64,000 bases of DNA, from the NCBI RefSeq assembly GCF_002999335.1, contig NW_020312270.1:186001-250000 (forward strand), in the 5' to 3' direction. Below, one piece after another: positions 35,336-49,100 of the stretch. The stretch is from Cyclospora cayetanensis (Eukaryota > Apicomplexa > Conoidasida > Eucoccidiorida > Eimeriidae). Positions within the stretch are counted from its first letter, which is position 1. Every line of letters begins with the position of its first letter. The position numbers and the translations under genes are program-made. Below the pieces are notes generated by a model. The model was given only the letters and a program-made list of their open reading frames with translations, ran no database searches and had not been told where the DNA came from.

Positions 35336-38300
35336 AAGTGATGGAATCCGAGAATCATGGCTTTCTTGCCACGGTGGGTGAGACCCCCGAGGCTGAATCA
35401 GAAGGAATTGTACGCTACACATGCTCAATAGCCTCGGACTGCATGAAAGCTCCCGATGAGCAGCATGTCCCGTGGTTGGATCACTTCAGAGACGCAACCT
35501 GCAAGGTTGTACGATATCCCAACACCTCAGCTATTCCTGCAGTAAGCCTCTGCCCTTAATGGTCACATCACTTAGTTAGAGGCCCTTCTTTGCCTGCATT
35601 TGTATTTTGCTTTCGTCACTGTCTGCTGTTGTGGATCTTTGCAACTGGGTGTGTCTACAGTCAATACGCTCCGTTTTCGATGTTTGCATGAATAAGAGTG
35701 GGTTAAGCGTGGCCCTCCCCAATGCAATTACGAGGAGCAGAAAGGCCCACGTGGAGCGATTTCACTTTATTGTGAAAGGATCGGAATGGCAGAAAAAAAA
35801 AGATGGTCTTCATGGACAGTCTGTCTCGACCGTGAACAGTCAAAACAGTCCTTTACTCCCCTTTCATGGAGGCATCCTGCCAGCTCCGCATCCCCTTCAT
35901 GAAGGGCACCTTCGCATCTTGCAGGAGGTGGATCTACAAATGCCTTATTCGATGCAGGCAGACCAAACGGCTCCGCCTGCAACGAGCCTGAGCCGTGCCT
36001 ACTTGGGGTCAATGCCTTACTACCTTCTTCCTGGGTTCGCAGGCCTCGTAGTAGCTGGAGTGTTGCTGCCCCTACTTCTGCTCGTTTTTTTTTTCCGGAA
36101 CCACAAGTGCTGCCGCAAGTAAGGAGATCCTCAGTGCCTCCCTTATTCAACACATGCGTGTTCGCGTATCCACACGGTTGGCAACTGCGGGACTTTGTCT
36201 TTCTGTTGCGGCACAGAGTGTGCAGTTGTTTATGCTGGATCCGCCCGTGTTTCAAGCTTTCAAAGCGTCATTTCAATAGATTAGAGCATTATGACTCGAG
36301 CGGCAGCAGTACCACCGCTTCGGAGTCTCAGTGCCGCGGAGGCCGCCGCATGTTGGTTCCGCGGCGTTCCTGCATGGGTTTAAGGTATCTCACGCTTTTC
36401 CTGACGACCCTCATCGCGTTGGCGTGCTTGGGAGTGGGAATTTATGTCATAATCGATCTGCATGCACAGCTCTCCCAGCTCATGTGCTCCACGGCCCAGG
36501 CGGCCTCGACCATTATGAACGGGCAGGCATTTTCAAGTGGCGTAGAATCTTCGGCATCGGAGAGCCGCCGTATTCCCGCGTCGTACTTTTCGTCTTTTGT
36601 CGCTTCTTCCCCCTTTCTCGCTGCACCCTCCCTGGCCGTTGCCGATGACCTCACACAGGCGGACCAAAGCCTACTTCCTGCAGCGCCAGGTGGGGTTCGA
36701 ACGCTGTCTGCGGTGTTTCTTCCCCCTGAGGAACTGAGTGAGCAACACCGTGGTTCCGACACTCGTCGCTCCATTCGCGGGAGAAAACCTTGCACAGAAC
36801 CCTCTTCCCCCCCTCCCCCCCCCTCCCCCGGCAACCCTTGCCTTCCGTGCCTCGCTTTCGGTGCTTAGAAGGCAGTTTGCTTCGCACAGGGTTGTAGCCG
36901 TTATCCATAAAGGCGACCACAGTTCGCTCTAAGTCTCCTATGCTGGTACAGACATGGGCCGTACAGCCGCAAGACACCTGCAGGAAGCTCATGCTGAAGC
37001 AGCTGATGACGCAGCGGAGCCTAAGCGGACGGGATTTATTGGGGTAGTCCCCGCTCTGGACTAGTAAGCTAAGCTGTTCTTGCAGCCTTTGCTGCGGCAG
37101 CTGATGGGGAGGCCTCCACACATCTGCCTGCCTTGCCCATATCGGTTCCGTACAATGCCGCTGCTAACTACTGTGAAGCCTGCTGCTAACTACTGTGAAT
37201 GCTGCTGCTAACTTATGTGAAACCTGCTGCTAACTACTGTGAATGCTGCCACTAGCTGCTGTGAATGCTGCTGCTAACTACTGTGAATGCTGCTGCTACT
37301 GGAACGGGGGTGGCTGCCAGACGCCTTGCAGCTGGTACTCGCGTTCAAGATGCAGCGGCTTACGCATGGGTGCTGGTGGTGTTGGGAGCGGAGCGGTGCT
37401 GCTGCTGCTCCCCACAGTGAACTCCTGAGAGAGCCGAGAGTTCGCTTCTGCAGCTACAGTCTCTCGTCTACGCAGGTTGGCAAAACCAGCGATGCCAACG
37501 GAAATAACAAGAGGAACCGTAGCCATGGCAAACGCCGACACCTGCGGACTTCAAAACACCTGATCGCGGTGCCGGCTGTTCGCACACGTCTTGTGTGATG
37601 ATTGCGTCGCAGTTTCGAAAGCCTCCTAGCGGCTTTAGATAAAAAACGGCCAGATTTCCTTCCCAATGAGCTGCGACTTGGGGGTACCCTGGCAACCCGC
37701 ATAAAGAAGAAGGTAGTGAATGTCAAGAAGGATCTCCGCACACTCCAGGAAGTGGGAGAGCACAGTGGCATGCGCCACGCTCGATGCACGAGGCCAGACG
37801 CCTGTAGTTTGAAATTCTTGGGATGTGCTGATGTTTAGAGCACGAAAGGCACTGTAGAGCTCAGTAGACAGCTTGTGTGTGTGTGCGTGTCTGTGTGTGT
37901 GCGTGTCTGTGTGTGTGTTTCGATTTGGGTGTTGCCCGGTGTTGCGCTGTGCACCTGCTTTATACGACCAGATGTTATTTAACCCACTGAATAGCGGCAC
38001 CACGGTGAAACGCGTGCAAAGAAGCAGTGAGGCGCCTTCTCAACAGCCAAGCTACCACCTTTCGCTTGTGGCTGGAGGCTCCGCCTCCCTGCTGAGTTCG
38101 TGGGAAACCCTTGGGAATTTGCTTCCTGAGGGCCTCACAATGATAACGTCGGCATCAGAGCAACTTGCAGGTGAAATCGAGGATGTCTTGGCTCGAACAG
38201 GCACATTCGTGTCTGCAGAGCAGCTGCAGCAGGCGAAGGTAGCTGTCTACGAGACGCTGGCACAGGCCCATTCCGCCCTTGAGCCGCTACCTCGCATCAG

Positions 38301-41300
38301 CGAGCCGCTCTTCTGGGTGAGCAAACAAGGCACAGCGGATCCATTTTGCGTGCCAGGATACAGAGAACAAACGCAGAGAAGAGACTTGTGTGTCTCGGGT
38401 TTTCTCTCTCTGTCTGTATGCTTGTGTCTGTTTGTCTCTGTCTTTCTCTGTCTGTCTGTCTCTCTGTCTTTCTTTCTGTGTGTCTCTGTCTCTCTGTCTC
38501 TCTCTCTGTCTCTGTCTTTCTTTCTGTTTGTCTGTCTGCTTGTCTGTGTCTCTCTCTGTCTCTGTCTCTCTCTGTCTCTGTCTGTCTTTCTCAGTTTGGG
38601 GTTGCATCGGCGCGAACCCGAGGAACAAATGTGGGAAGAAGTTGCTGCAGAGCTTGCGTTGTGCTGCTTTTTGCAGGCCTTACTCGTCGCCTTCAGCCTA
38701 CTGGCGTCCTTGCTGCTGCTCGCTTCTATGTACCTCTGCTGCATGTGCTGCTGCAAGAAGCAGGATCTTGTTGATAAAAAGGCTATGAGCTGCGGCTGCT
38801 CACTCTTGATGATTGTAATTGCCGCTGCAGGTGCATATCCACCTCCCAGTTGCACTGCAGAATGCTCTGCGTCTGTGCTAAACATTGCCACCATCAAGAC
38901 TTATCCCTACAATCAAATTGCCATGTCTTTTCTTGTCGCTAGTTCCTCTCCATCATGCGCCTGCTCCGCGTATTGCTTTTGCATGTATCTGCGCACATAT
39001 ATATATATATCTGCATGTGTGCATGCATGTATATGTGTCTTCGTACGAATATGTGTATGTATATTCGAGTGGGAACATATGCATGTGCGCTGCGCTGCAT
39101 GCTGCGTATACAGCTCTGGTAGCCAGTGGGGTTTTTCTGGCCAGTACGGCGCTGCTAACAGATGGGTGTATATACACTGGAGAGTTTGTAAAGGGGGAGG
39201 AGGACATTGATGATCTGCTGCGTTATTTCTGGCCAGAACAAGGGGGTGTTGAGGTTTCGGCAGGGGACGCTTCAAAGGCCTCCTCTCTCATGGCTCAAGT
39301 GCTGGCTGCCTGCTTTCTCCCATCCAAGGAGAGGAACCTGGTGACGGTTCTTGGAATGAATGGTCCTGCTCTATTTGCTGCTGCCTTCCTGCTGTAGAAA
39401 AGTACACCTCCAGTGGCTAATATGAGAGCACCTTTTGCGATTAGGCCCCCCGATGCGTATTTAGAGGGCTTTGTTCTGCGACCTTGTGTCTCTATTTCGC
39501 TTCCTCCGCATGCATGCGCATGCAGGCACCCATCTTTAAGCGAGTACATACATGCCAGTCGTAGATCCTCTGCGTCTTGTAGGGGTACCTGTAGGGGCCG
39601 CTGCCTGCGCGCGATGTACAGCGAGTCCTTTCTGCTTGCGACTTCTACATGTGTGCAAGTAATGGCGATTGCGAGCCGGTGATTTGCAAAAGCGCGTATG
39701 CGGCGCAGAACTTGTAAGCGCGGGGAAGGAGATGGAAAAGATGAGTAGCTGGGCAATGCAGAGCGAGGCGCGAGCGGCCCGGCTTTTATCTCTTGAGCTG
39801 CAGGATGCTGCAGCGGAGTTGCAGCTCTTGGAAGACACCTACTGGCTCTTCCTGCTCGATCCTGTCGCTCTAGAGGAGGAGGTGAGGGGACTGGACAGGC
39901 GTCACGCAGTGTCAGAAAGTTCGTGTCTGGTTTGTGCGAGCGAGCGTCTTTGCTGGCGGGGGGCGGGGGGGAGAAGGGAGCGCAGGTTTGGCCTCTTTGG
40001 AGGAGCGTGCGGGACGCTACTGCTGCAGCAGGAGCATCGAACTTGGAATGTTGTATGTGGACTGAAAATGGGGTTCGTGTGTGTGTGTGTGTGTAGGCAC
40101 TGGAGGATCGGCTATTTACGTACAGAGAAATTCTCTGCAGCGGCCTTCAAGACAAGCAGCGCACCGTGAAGCTCAGCTATCTGGGTGTGGGTTCTCCTGT
40201 GGCAGTGGCGGCAGGCCCTTCCGGAGCAGCCAGCAGTCAGGCGTCGTCTTCCTCCTCCTCGTGGAAAGCGCCAGTGCTGCTGCTGCAGACGGAGGAGTGG
40301 GAGCCCAAGGCTGAGTTGGCAGCGGTGTTGCATGCGCTGGACCCTGATCCTGGAGCGGCAGGGCGTCTCTCCGCTTCCTTGCAGCAGGCTCTGGGTGAGC
40401 TGCAAGGCAGCAGAGACAGCAGGAAGGCGGAGGCTGCGTTTGCCAAGCGGCTTGTGGACGGCGCCTTGAGCGAGGTGGTACAGCTGGCAAAGGGGAAGTC
40501 TGAGGCACAAAAGATGCAGATTTTGCAGTCCATCGTTCGTCTGACGGGCAGAGCGAGCTCGGAAGCTCAGGCTTCCAAAAGGAGGGGAGGTGATGACGTC
40601 TCACGGGATCAGCAGCGAGAAAGAAGGCGGAGGCAGACGCGTCAGCGCAAGAAGCTTCGTGAGCTTCTGCTGGATCAGTGTATGATGCAGGGTTCCCCGG
40701 GGGGGGCCTCGTCGAGTGGGGAGGGGGGCCTCGTGGTATACGGCATGGAGGATGTAGAGGAGCTGGTAGCACCTTTTGTTCTCGCTTCATTGCATGGCGG
40801 CGACACACGCGAGAGCGAGAGCAGAGAATCCGGCTTGACAATCGACGCATTCTTCGACGCAGACTCTCCCCTTGTGGCGAAATTGGCAGCGGAAAAAGGC
40901 TCAGCGGAGGAGCAGCGCCGCTTCACGAATGCAGTTTGGTGGGCTGCTGTGAAAGAGAGCTTGAGGGAGGAAGCCGCGCGTTCCTTTGCATGCCCCGAAG
41001 AGGTGGCATCCCCCGAGGCTCCCATACAGTGGACTTCTTGCAACTTTCAGGAGGTGCAGGAGGCAACGCACAAGCTGCTTCGCAAGCTGCATGCGCAGGT
41101 AAATACAGCAGCCAGATTGCAAGCGTTAGGGTGCCAGGAGCGGCTGCTGCTCGTCTTGAGTATGTTTCGCAACACCCTATGTTTGAGCGCGTTGAAAGCG
41201 CACAAAGCGACAGACACCTCCGTTATCCAATTAGAAAGGCCTGATGAGGGAGGGCGCAGCAGGAGGCTTGTACTGGATAGGCATGGAGTTGAAAGCAGAC

Positions 41301-42137
41301 ACGGACAGACACGTACACACACATACACATACACACGCGTATATATAGATACAGGAAGATATACGCCTAGCTTCAGATTTCCTCATGCGATCATACTAGA
41401 GACGAGCATGTATCATAATGTAGAGGGTGGATTTGTATGGGCATATGGGCAGCACAAGGCGGGGGATGGGTGGGGGGGGTAGTAGACGCGACAAGGGAGT
41501 GCCGACAGAGGAGGCCCCTGAAAGGCGAAAGCAATTAAGGAGCATTCTCATGCGCGCATTATTGGGAAGTATCTGATAGCTACGAGTAATTATGTTGTGT
41601 TGCCTGCCTGCCTGCCTGCCTGCCTTTCAGTTGGAGGCACTATGGGCGGAGCTTCGCCCGTTTTTTGAGAGCCGCAGCCGCGTCTTTCGCTTAGCTGGGG
41701 TGGACTACGCGACTGCAGCGAACAACTTGGACTGTCACATTGTGCGCAGTGAGGCCCAGCCGGTGGCTGAATTGATGTGTGAAAAGGTGAGACCAGCGGG
41801 GGCTAACATGGCGTTCGTGCTGCTGTTGCTCAGCGGCGCTGCTCTGCTGCTTTTGCCCGTTTTCTACTGCCTCTGGAGAGCAGGAGTCGAAAATACGTGG
41901 ATCCAGCGAGACGCGCGAAAGGGAGTCATGGCAGCCCATAGGAGGCCTTCAAGTCCTCGTGAGGATTTCAACAGTCCTACGATCATCAGCGCTCCTACGC
42001 CGAGCAGTGGCAATACTGCAGCAGCTGCAGCAGTTGCTGCTGCAGCTGCCGCCACTGCTGCTGCGGCTTCGGGGTTGACACAGCAGCCTTCCATTCAGCA
42101 GCGGCCCCAGGTAGACCGCGAAATCCAATTTAGTTGA
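35336..42137 (+). CDS. prominin-like five-span membrane protein
   Basis: Recognised exons: 35336-35541, 35661-36118, 36280 to ~36,700, ones near 37,600-37,760 and 37,990-38,318, 38677-38830, 39114 to ~39,309, ~39,684-39881, 40097-41098 and 41631-42137. Helix 1 (about 36,030-36,100) ends in a Cys-containing loop (HKCCRK). Helix 2 follows after a short cytosolic loop (YLTLFLTTLIALACLGVGIY), then a long helical ectodomain. Helix 3 ends in a Cys cluster (MYLCCMCCCKK) and runs into helix 4, which crosses an exon junction. A second ectodomain follows, beginning with a Cys and an acidic FVKGEEDIDDLLRYF segment. Helix 5 is MAFVLLLLSGAALLLLPVFY, and the Ala-rich cytosolic tail ends EIQFS. This alternation of Cys-rich small loops and two large loops is the prominin (CD133) topology. 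Prominins organise plasma-membrane protrusions and bind cholesterol. The ectodomain carries a poly-Ser run and a basic insertion not expected in animal homologues. The 5' end is unresolved. Confidence 0.78.
37872..37920. repeat. TG-rich microsatellite
   Basis: Tract of TGTG steps interrupted by CGTGTC, lying between two coding blocks of the prominin-like gene, hence probably intronic. Confidence 0.85.
38401..38592. repeat. TCTG/TCTC tetranucleotide tract in intron
   Basis: About 190 bases of imperfect TCTG, TCTC and TTTC units, downstream of a GTGAGC donor at 38,319 of the prominin-like gene. It probably serves as an extended polypyrimidine tract before the helix 3 exon. It happens to stay open in the plus frames, producing Ser/Leu/Val/Cys-rich translations that should not be mistaken for protein. 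Confidence 0.9.
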
Positions 42138-43167
42138 TGGGATTGGCGATAACAACAGCAAATGTGTGCTTTTATTACGGAGGCTTTAGGTTAAGATACG
42201 TTAAAAGGGGAGTAGTTGACACGAGCTGCAGCAGCCGCCTCCCTTTGGGGGCCTGTTAGGAGTGCCTCACTGCATGGTATTTCTTTGTTACATACAATAT
42301 ATGGGGTATTTGCTTGCTTACCGCGTCGACAGTGTGGTACGTCGGTTGCCGCTCCTCGCCTGCCGGTTAGCTTAGGCAACGCCTCCGAACAAAATGCAGC
42401 TCCCTCACAGCAGAGCTAGTGGCAGGTGCATGCCTTGTGTTAAACACTGGGAAGTTGTGGAGCTGCCAGCTGCCACCACCCCTGAGGGGGTCTTCAACGG
42501 ATGCTGTCTCTTAAAAAAGATAGTGGCTGCGTGACTCTGGCAGTACGCGTTCAAGCGGAATCTGTCTTGCTGGGTGTGCGTAGCCTAAAGTGCGGCAGTG
42601 AGTTTGCTTCCAAATACAGACTTGCCCATCGCTCAAAAACGCCTCACACATTTGCACTAGGGGCCTTGCTCCCCGGCCAGCCCCGCAGGGTGGGTATTTC
42701 GGTGACTTTGAAATCATATTTGAGTTGTAAATAAATGCACAGGCCTCCTATGAAGGTGGCACCTAGCTTAAAAGAGAGTGCTGGTATCTAAATGGACGGA
42801 GGCACTATCCGTAGGAAGCGGATCACATTCTTCACGTAGGCGACACCAGCCTCTTACAAAGGACAAGCTACATCGCTGCGATGCAAGGAAGCGGCTTCTT
42901 ATACTGCGCGCTTGTCCCTAACAAAGATTGTAGGGGAAGGAGATTGCTAGGCGAGGTGCAGGCCTCTCGCCTGTGCATGGAGGCGTCATCAAGCAGGCAA
43001 AAAATGTGGCAGTTTTGGGGCCGCTGCCACCACTGACTTGTCACTGACTAAAGGGAACGCGCGTACGACTTTGGCAGTGCCAAGTACACGAAACCTCTCA
43101 GTAAGAAAGGAGAGAGTCCTTGCGGTGTGGACGTCTTCGAAAGGGGAGCTGACGAAGGAGCCGAACT
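42138..43167. other. intergenic between convergent genes
   Basis: 3' flanks of the prominin-like gene (+) and the ABC transporter (-). No exon, RNA gene or repeat supported. Confidence 0.45.
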
Positions 43168-46100
43168 TCAACTGCTAGGAGACGAACCAGGAGAGGCCCT
43201 TGAAGCCAAATATAGGGCATGGAAACGCGACGTTTTGTCCTTCAGAAGGCTGCGGGGAGGTGCAAACTCCAGCAGCTGCCCCTCGCCTACTACGCCAACG
43301 CGGTGGCATAGAGATGGCAGGTGCTGCAAGCGGTGAGAGACGATCAGAACGCTGCCCCTCCTGCATGCGCATCCCCCGCACAGCCAGACATGGCGCATGC
43401 AGCCAGCGCCTTTCGTCGCAGGCGGTAGGAGGGTCGATCAGCACCGCAGGGACGCCAGGCACCCCAAGACGCGAGCGCCTAGCTACTAGGGAATTGCCTG
43501 CACTTACTGCAGCAAACAGTCCGTTTCAAGTGGCATGTGCGTTGGCTCGCGCTTACCTCAAGCACCACTTGATAACCGGAACGAGGACCTCTTCTTCCAC
43601 AGAGCTGTCCATTGCGCTGTTTGCCTCATCAAGGCACAATATAGGGGCGTCCCGTAGAATGGCTCTGCAAAAACAGAGAAGCTGCTTCTGCCCAATAGAC
43701 AGGCGAATACTCTGGCTACCTCCCCCACCAGAAGGCTTAGAGTTGCCGCGGTTCCATGGACGCTCGTGGACGGGAGGAGTCATCAGGGCAGCGCTTCCCA
43801 TGGGGCCTTCCCGTGCTAAAAAGGGGGATACTTCGCGCCTCCTGGGCTGCACAGCGCCTTCCTCATGCTGTGCAGAGGAGGCCATGGTCGGAGAGGCCAG
43901 GCGCACACGGGTGCCTGAGGTAGAGAAAAGGAGAGGCTGACACACAGGACAGACACGCTATACACGGCAGAAAATTCCGCATTGAATTCTTGATTTGGGT
44001 GTGAGCATGCACGAGGAATGCAACATCAATACGCTTTTCGACATGGCATGAAGGCCATCCTCAAGTGATCTGTAGGTGGCGCCATCCGCAGGCACACAGG
44101 ACCAAGAGACGCAGCGGCAGAAGCCTCGAAGTCAAACGCAGCTGCAAAAGCACGACAACTACAGAGACTCTGTGTTTTGTGGCAGGCAAGCCGGACCCCC
44201 CTGAATTCTGCGAGACCTCCGAATACGGAATTCAACGGAAGAAGCCTCGTCCACGGTGGCAATAGGGGTGTCCAGGGCCTGCATGCACAACGTACATCAT
44301 GCGTCTCTCATGCTCGCTCTAGCATGCGTTGCAGCTTCCGTAGAGGCCGCCTTTTACAAAGCAACAAGAGGTGACAGGAAGCGTCTCATCATCAGCCTAC
44401 CTGAGGCAGTGCCTTCACCACCTGATCCAGTCTGCAGAGACGGAGGGCCTCGAACAGCTCGGCGTCTGTGCGTGCGCCTACCGGATCCAAGTTGGATCGA
44501 ATGGTGCCAGAGAAGAGCGTCGGCACTTGGGGAACATACGCCAGCCGAGAACGCAGCACGTGTACCGGCAATTTTTGTATGTCAACGCCGTCTATTTTGA
44601 TCACCCCCGTGTAGGGAACCATCCGTGTCAAGGCCAGCAGCAAAGTGCTCTTACCAGCCCCAGTCCTGCCGACAATGCCTACCGCCTCCCCGGGATGAAT
44701 CGTCAAAGAGACGCCTCGCACTGCAGGCGGGCTGCAAGAACTGCAGTCACACACCACCATCACAAGACGCTAGACTCCAAGCCTCCACATCTGCGTCAGA
44801 GTATGGGGGCCAGCCTTAGAGGAGGGCACGCAGTGCGAACAACCGCAGTACCCGAAGGGACAGAGACGCTCTGTACGGGGTAGATTCTGCCTCTGCTCTG
44901 CTCTGAGGGGGGCGTATGACGGTCAAAGGGGAGAGGAGCCTTGCGGGGCAAACGACGCACCTGTAGGCCACAGTAACATTCTCAAAGTCTATTCGACCCC
45001 GCGTTCTAAAGCCCAGCGACACGGAGTCAGGAAACGGCGTTGAAAGCTGCTTGTTCATAGTGCCTTTGGTGCAGAGATCACCAACCGCAAACGAAGCCGA
45101 CAAGGGGCCTCCCCGCCCCCGAAGGCACGCGAGAGTCTCATGGACAGCGAGAGCGCCTGCTGCAGCTGCTGCAGAGCGCCTAAAAGCTGGAGGTGGGGGA
45201 GACGAAAGTGCGCCAAGATAGAGAAGGGCTCTTGGCTCGGAGCAGTCAGGGCACGTTTCAGGCTGCCGGCGCTGCTTTAACAGCGGCTGCTGCTCTTCAT
45301 TGTCAACAAATACAGGCAGTTGCGTGGTTTTCGCATCTTTCTTAAGCCGCCTGCGCCAGCTTAGCCAGGGTAACCAGGAGGAGGACGGCGCTGCAGGCTT
45401 AGAGGTGATGGGATGCCATGGAAGGCCTGTGATTACGTCGTAGTTGGGGTCCTCTGCTGGAACCTGAGTGCAGCAGCACGTTGCATGTGGAAGACACCAG
45501 TTCGACATGAGGTAAAGGAAGGTGCTATGAAGAGAAACAGATGGATGGGTAGACCAGTCAACCATTTGTTGTCCTGTCTGGGAAGATCCTATGATGGATG
45601 AATGCGGGTTCGCGAAGAAGTCTGCCTTTCTTAGTGTCTTCGCTGCTCTGATTATTCCCGCGGACCCCTCGCGGGCAGTTTACAAGTGCTGCCTACGAGC
45701 AAGTAGTCGCGAATCCTCTCTACAGAAACCATTTGCACCTCCAGGCGCACAAAGGTGGTAATGCTCTGGGTGAGGAGCCGCACGAGAGGAGACACCGAAT
45801 ACAGACTGAGGGCCATGAGGCCAGCCATCTCGCCCCGTACCTGCACAGGTTAACGCGGCGGGAACACACACGGCTGTACTGCAAAGGGAAATTGCTAGAA
45901 AGGCGGGAGGCACCACTTGCTCGCTGAGAGCCAGAATGCGTTTGAGAGACTCGTGGAGCCCAAGTAAAGCTTGCATATTGTCAACGAGCCTGATAGCCTT
46001 CCTAGATTTCCCTGACCTGCTCCAGGCGTTCAGGCCAGAAGTAAAGGGGCAATGCCACTGCCGCGAGAAGCAACGCCTGGAGGGAGGCCCCAATAAGCTG

Positions 46101-49100
46101 CAAGCGGAGAGCCAGCCACGCCTGCAGACAGGTATTTAAGTAGGAAGTGTTGCCGTAGAGCAGCAGCGCGGCTACACAGCGGTCAAAGTAACGCCGCTCT
46201 GCCCTGGAGGTACAAAAGAGCAACAGATCAAACAAAAAAAGGCGCTTACAGGGAATTCTGAAAATGCCTATTTGACAATTCCTGCCCAACAGCGTTCTCT
46301 TCAACCCATTAGGGACACTTAGCAATTGTGTCTGGCTCGGTATTTGTCGCTGCTCGTCAATGGGAAACAACTAGAGGCCTGAGGGGTGGCGTGTTGTCAT
46401 CCGAGCACCTAAAAGACGGCTAGTAGGATTGGATTCTGGAGCACTAGTGTAGAATGTTATACGTAAGGCCGAAGCACTACGCTACAAAAGTGTGTCGTAA
46501 GTTGAAGTATCTAAGGAACGGCGCGAAGGCTGCACAGAGAGGGACCGAACACCGAGCCTAAATGTGTTCTTGTTCTACAGCAATCACCCTGGAGGCTTGG
46601 AGAATGCACGGGCACTTAACGCCCGCTTGCATTGCGTGGCTCAGCCTCTAATACCTCCAAAGAAAGTTCCTACCACAAAGTGACGTCCAGCCGAACGGTA
46701 GCAAGGGAATTTACCTGAAAGCCCGCAACGTAGCACCTCCGCCAACGGCCCCCGCAAGGAGGCAATGCAACGGCGAGCGAGCCACCGTCTCCAGCCTCTT
46801 GAGCGACCTGCAGTGGATAAAATTTGTACCAAGATGGTATGTGGGCATGAAATGTGCGGTACGTGCTGACCAGGGGTAGCAAGAGTTGCTTGCGACTGCA
46901 AGACGCCCTGCGTTGACCTTATTTGGCGATACTTGATGCAGAAGCAGCAGTTACAGCGCGTGATGATGGATACAATTGTGCCCAGCAAAGCTTCGCCTAT
47001 ATTCATAATGGCTGTAGGAGGTTGTGGCTGGGCTACCTGATGGCTGCACGGAGTTTCGAGGCCGTGCGAAGGAGGACGTAAGCAATGAGAGGCATCACCA
47101 GCAGCAACGTTGGCACAGTCAGGCTCAGGAGCGTCAGTTTAGCAATCATCGTCACTGCAGGCAGCAAACGCACGCGGGCAGTCTTCTGTCGCCTGCTAAT
47201 GGCAGAGGTCCTCGCTAGATAGACCTGCTGACAGCGGAAGGTGAAGCGCAAGAGAAGTTAAAATAGACACCGCAGAGCGCCCGATTCGCGCTTTAGGCAG
47301 CTTACTGATAATCAGAATATGCGTGTAGATGGCTTGGGGAAGCGCCTCATCGATGCAGAAGACGTCATCGGAGAGGCGGTTCAGCAGACGGCCAATGGGT
47401 TCTCCATCAAACCATCTGGCAGGGGCCCTGACGTGGCGTAAGAGGGAGACACAACATAAATAACCCTTCAACTGATGACGCAATGGCGACGCAGCAGCAG
47501 CACTATGCTAAGGCAGGAGGGCACATCGGGTGCCCTGAGAGGCAGCAACAGCACGATCTGGAAGCAGTCATGTAGGGAGACGCAAAATGCAGAGTTACAC
47601 AAAAGCCCCAAGAAGCAGTGAGAGCGAGAGCTTCATTATCAGGAATTAGTTCCCAACTGAAAGGCTAGGTCTAACAGCGGCCTGGTCATCAAGTTTCTAG
47701 CGAAAAGAGCGAGCGGATAGGCGATACGTGGAGTCTGCAAACACCCAGGGCGACACACCTGAGCAGCGCAGCCAGCAGGTTTGCCTGCAAGACTGAAGAA
47801 GCGTTGACTCCGCAGCGGACAAAGGTCACAGTGGTGACGGCCGAAAACAGCATGGAGAGCAGCGCAAGACTCCAATAGCCCATCAAGTAAAAAAGGTTTT
47901 CCCCTCCGGAGGAGTACCCGCTTTGCCACAAGATCCACGCATGGACTTGTGCCAGAGGAGGGGTCCCTCGATCCGTCCACCGACGCAGCCAGTAGTCGCA
48001 CAGCGTGGTGCAGTACGTGCTAGCCTGAAAAACCCCCATCTCAAAGCTAAGCCAGCCGCGCATGTTGCTGATCGTGCCGCAGTTGCTCTTTTCGCGGCTC
48101 CTGTTCATTGTACATAAAAGCTACGGCAAGGGTTCAAAATCTCACCGCGCACGCTATTAGGAGCAGCAGCACCATGTGGACGCCAGCGCTGCGCATATAA
48201 AGTCTCCAGACACGCCAGGCAACTTCGCCGGTTCGCGTAGCCTCAGGACCGGAGGCAGGAGTGTTAACGTCCACCTTCCATGCGCCAGAATCGTCAGATT
48301 TGCTGGTGGGCGTGTATCTAGACGTGGGCTCTGCAGCGGAGCCGTTGCTGCACGTCGCACCGTCATTGCACTCCTCCTCTTCGAGAAAGAGACTTGCAGA
48401 GTCACTGCGTGCACATACAAATGAACCTGCGTGACGTCCTGAAGGGCCCCCTCTCAGGAGGTGTGTCACCCGCGATTCGGGCTGCTGCAAAGGGCTGATC
48501 CGCCTAGAAAAGATCCACAAGGGGGGGGGGCGAAGGGAGCAACAGGAAATACGAAAACAAGCGAGGTGTTGTGTGGCAGCAAAACTCGCACGTACTCAGT
48601 CAGGGGAGTTGACTCTTTTAGTCCCGTGCACTCGCTTGAATGTGGCATATTGCGGCCTTCTCCTGGAATCAGGAGAGGCAGTCCGTCCTGTCTTTTCTGA
48701 AGCTCCGCATATGAGGGGAGCTGCCGTGTCGTACCGCCGTCTAGCAGGACGAAGCCGTCAACACACGGGGATTTGGCCATGATTAGTGCTGCTTGCTGCA
48801 TCACCAGCAGCACTGTGCGCCCGCTGAGGATGCCTAAAAAGCAGCAGCAGAAAAAGCGCAAACGCCACAGCGATTTATGGAGAAGCCTGCTCTGTCTGTG
48901 TTCAACGGCACAGGCAACGACGCTTGCATGCATGAATCCCGAAAATTTCAGACTCCGCTCCTGCTGCTGCGGTTGACAGCGCTGCTGCGGAAATGTGCCG
49001 CTGTTGCAGATTCTCTCCGAGTGAATTACTCTCAAAGAGACTCTCAATGCGGGAAAACCAGATCTGCGCAAACCAAGGGCAAAACATGCAACTTCCCTAG

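Noticed and set aside
37873..38600. Ser/Leu/Val/Cys-rich open frames over TG and TCTG tracts, on both strands
   Set aside because: Microsatellite translation only. The real exons of the prominin-like gene lie on either side with donors and acceptors.
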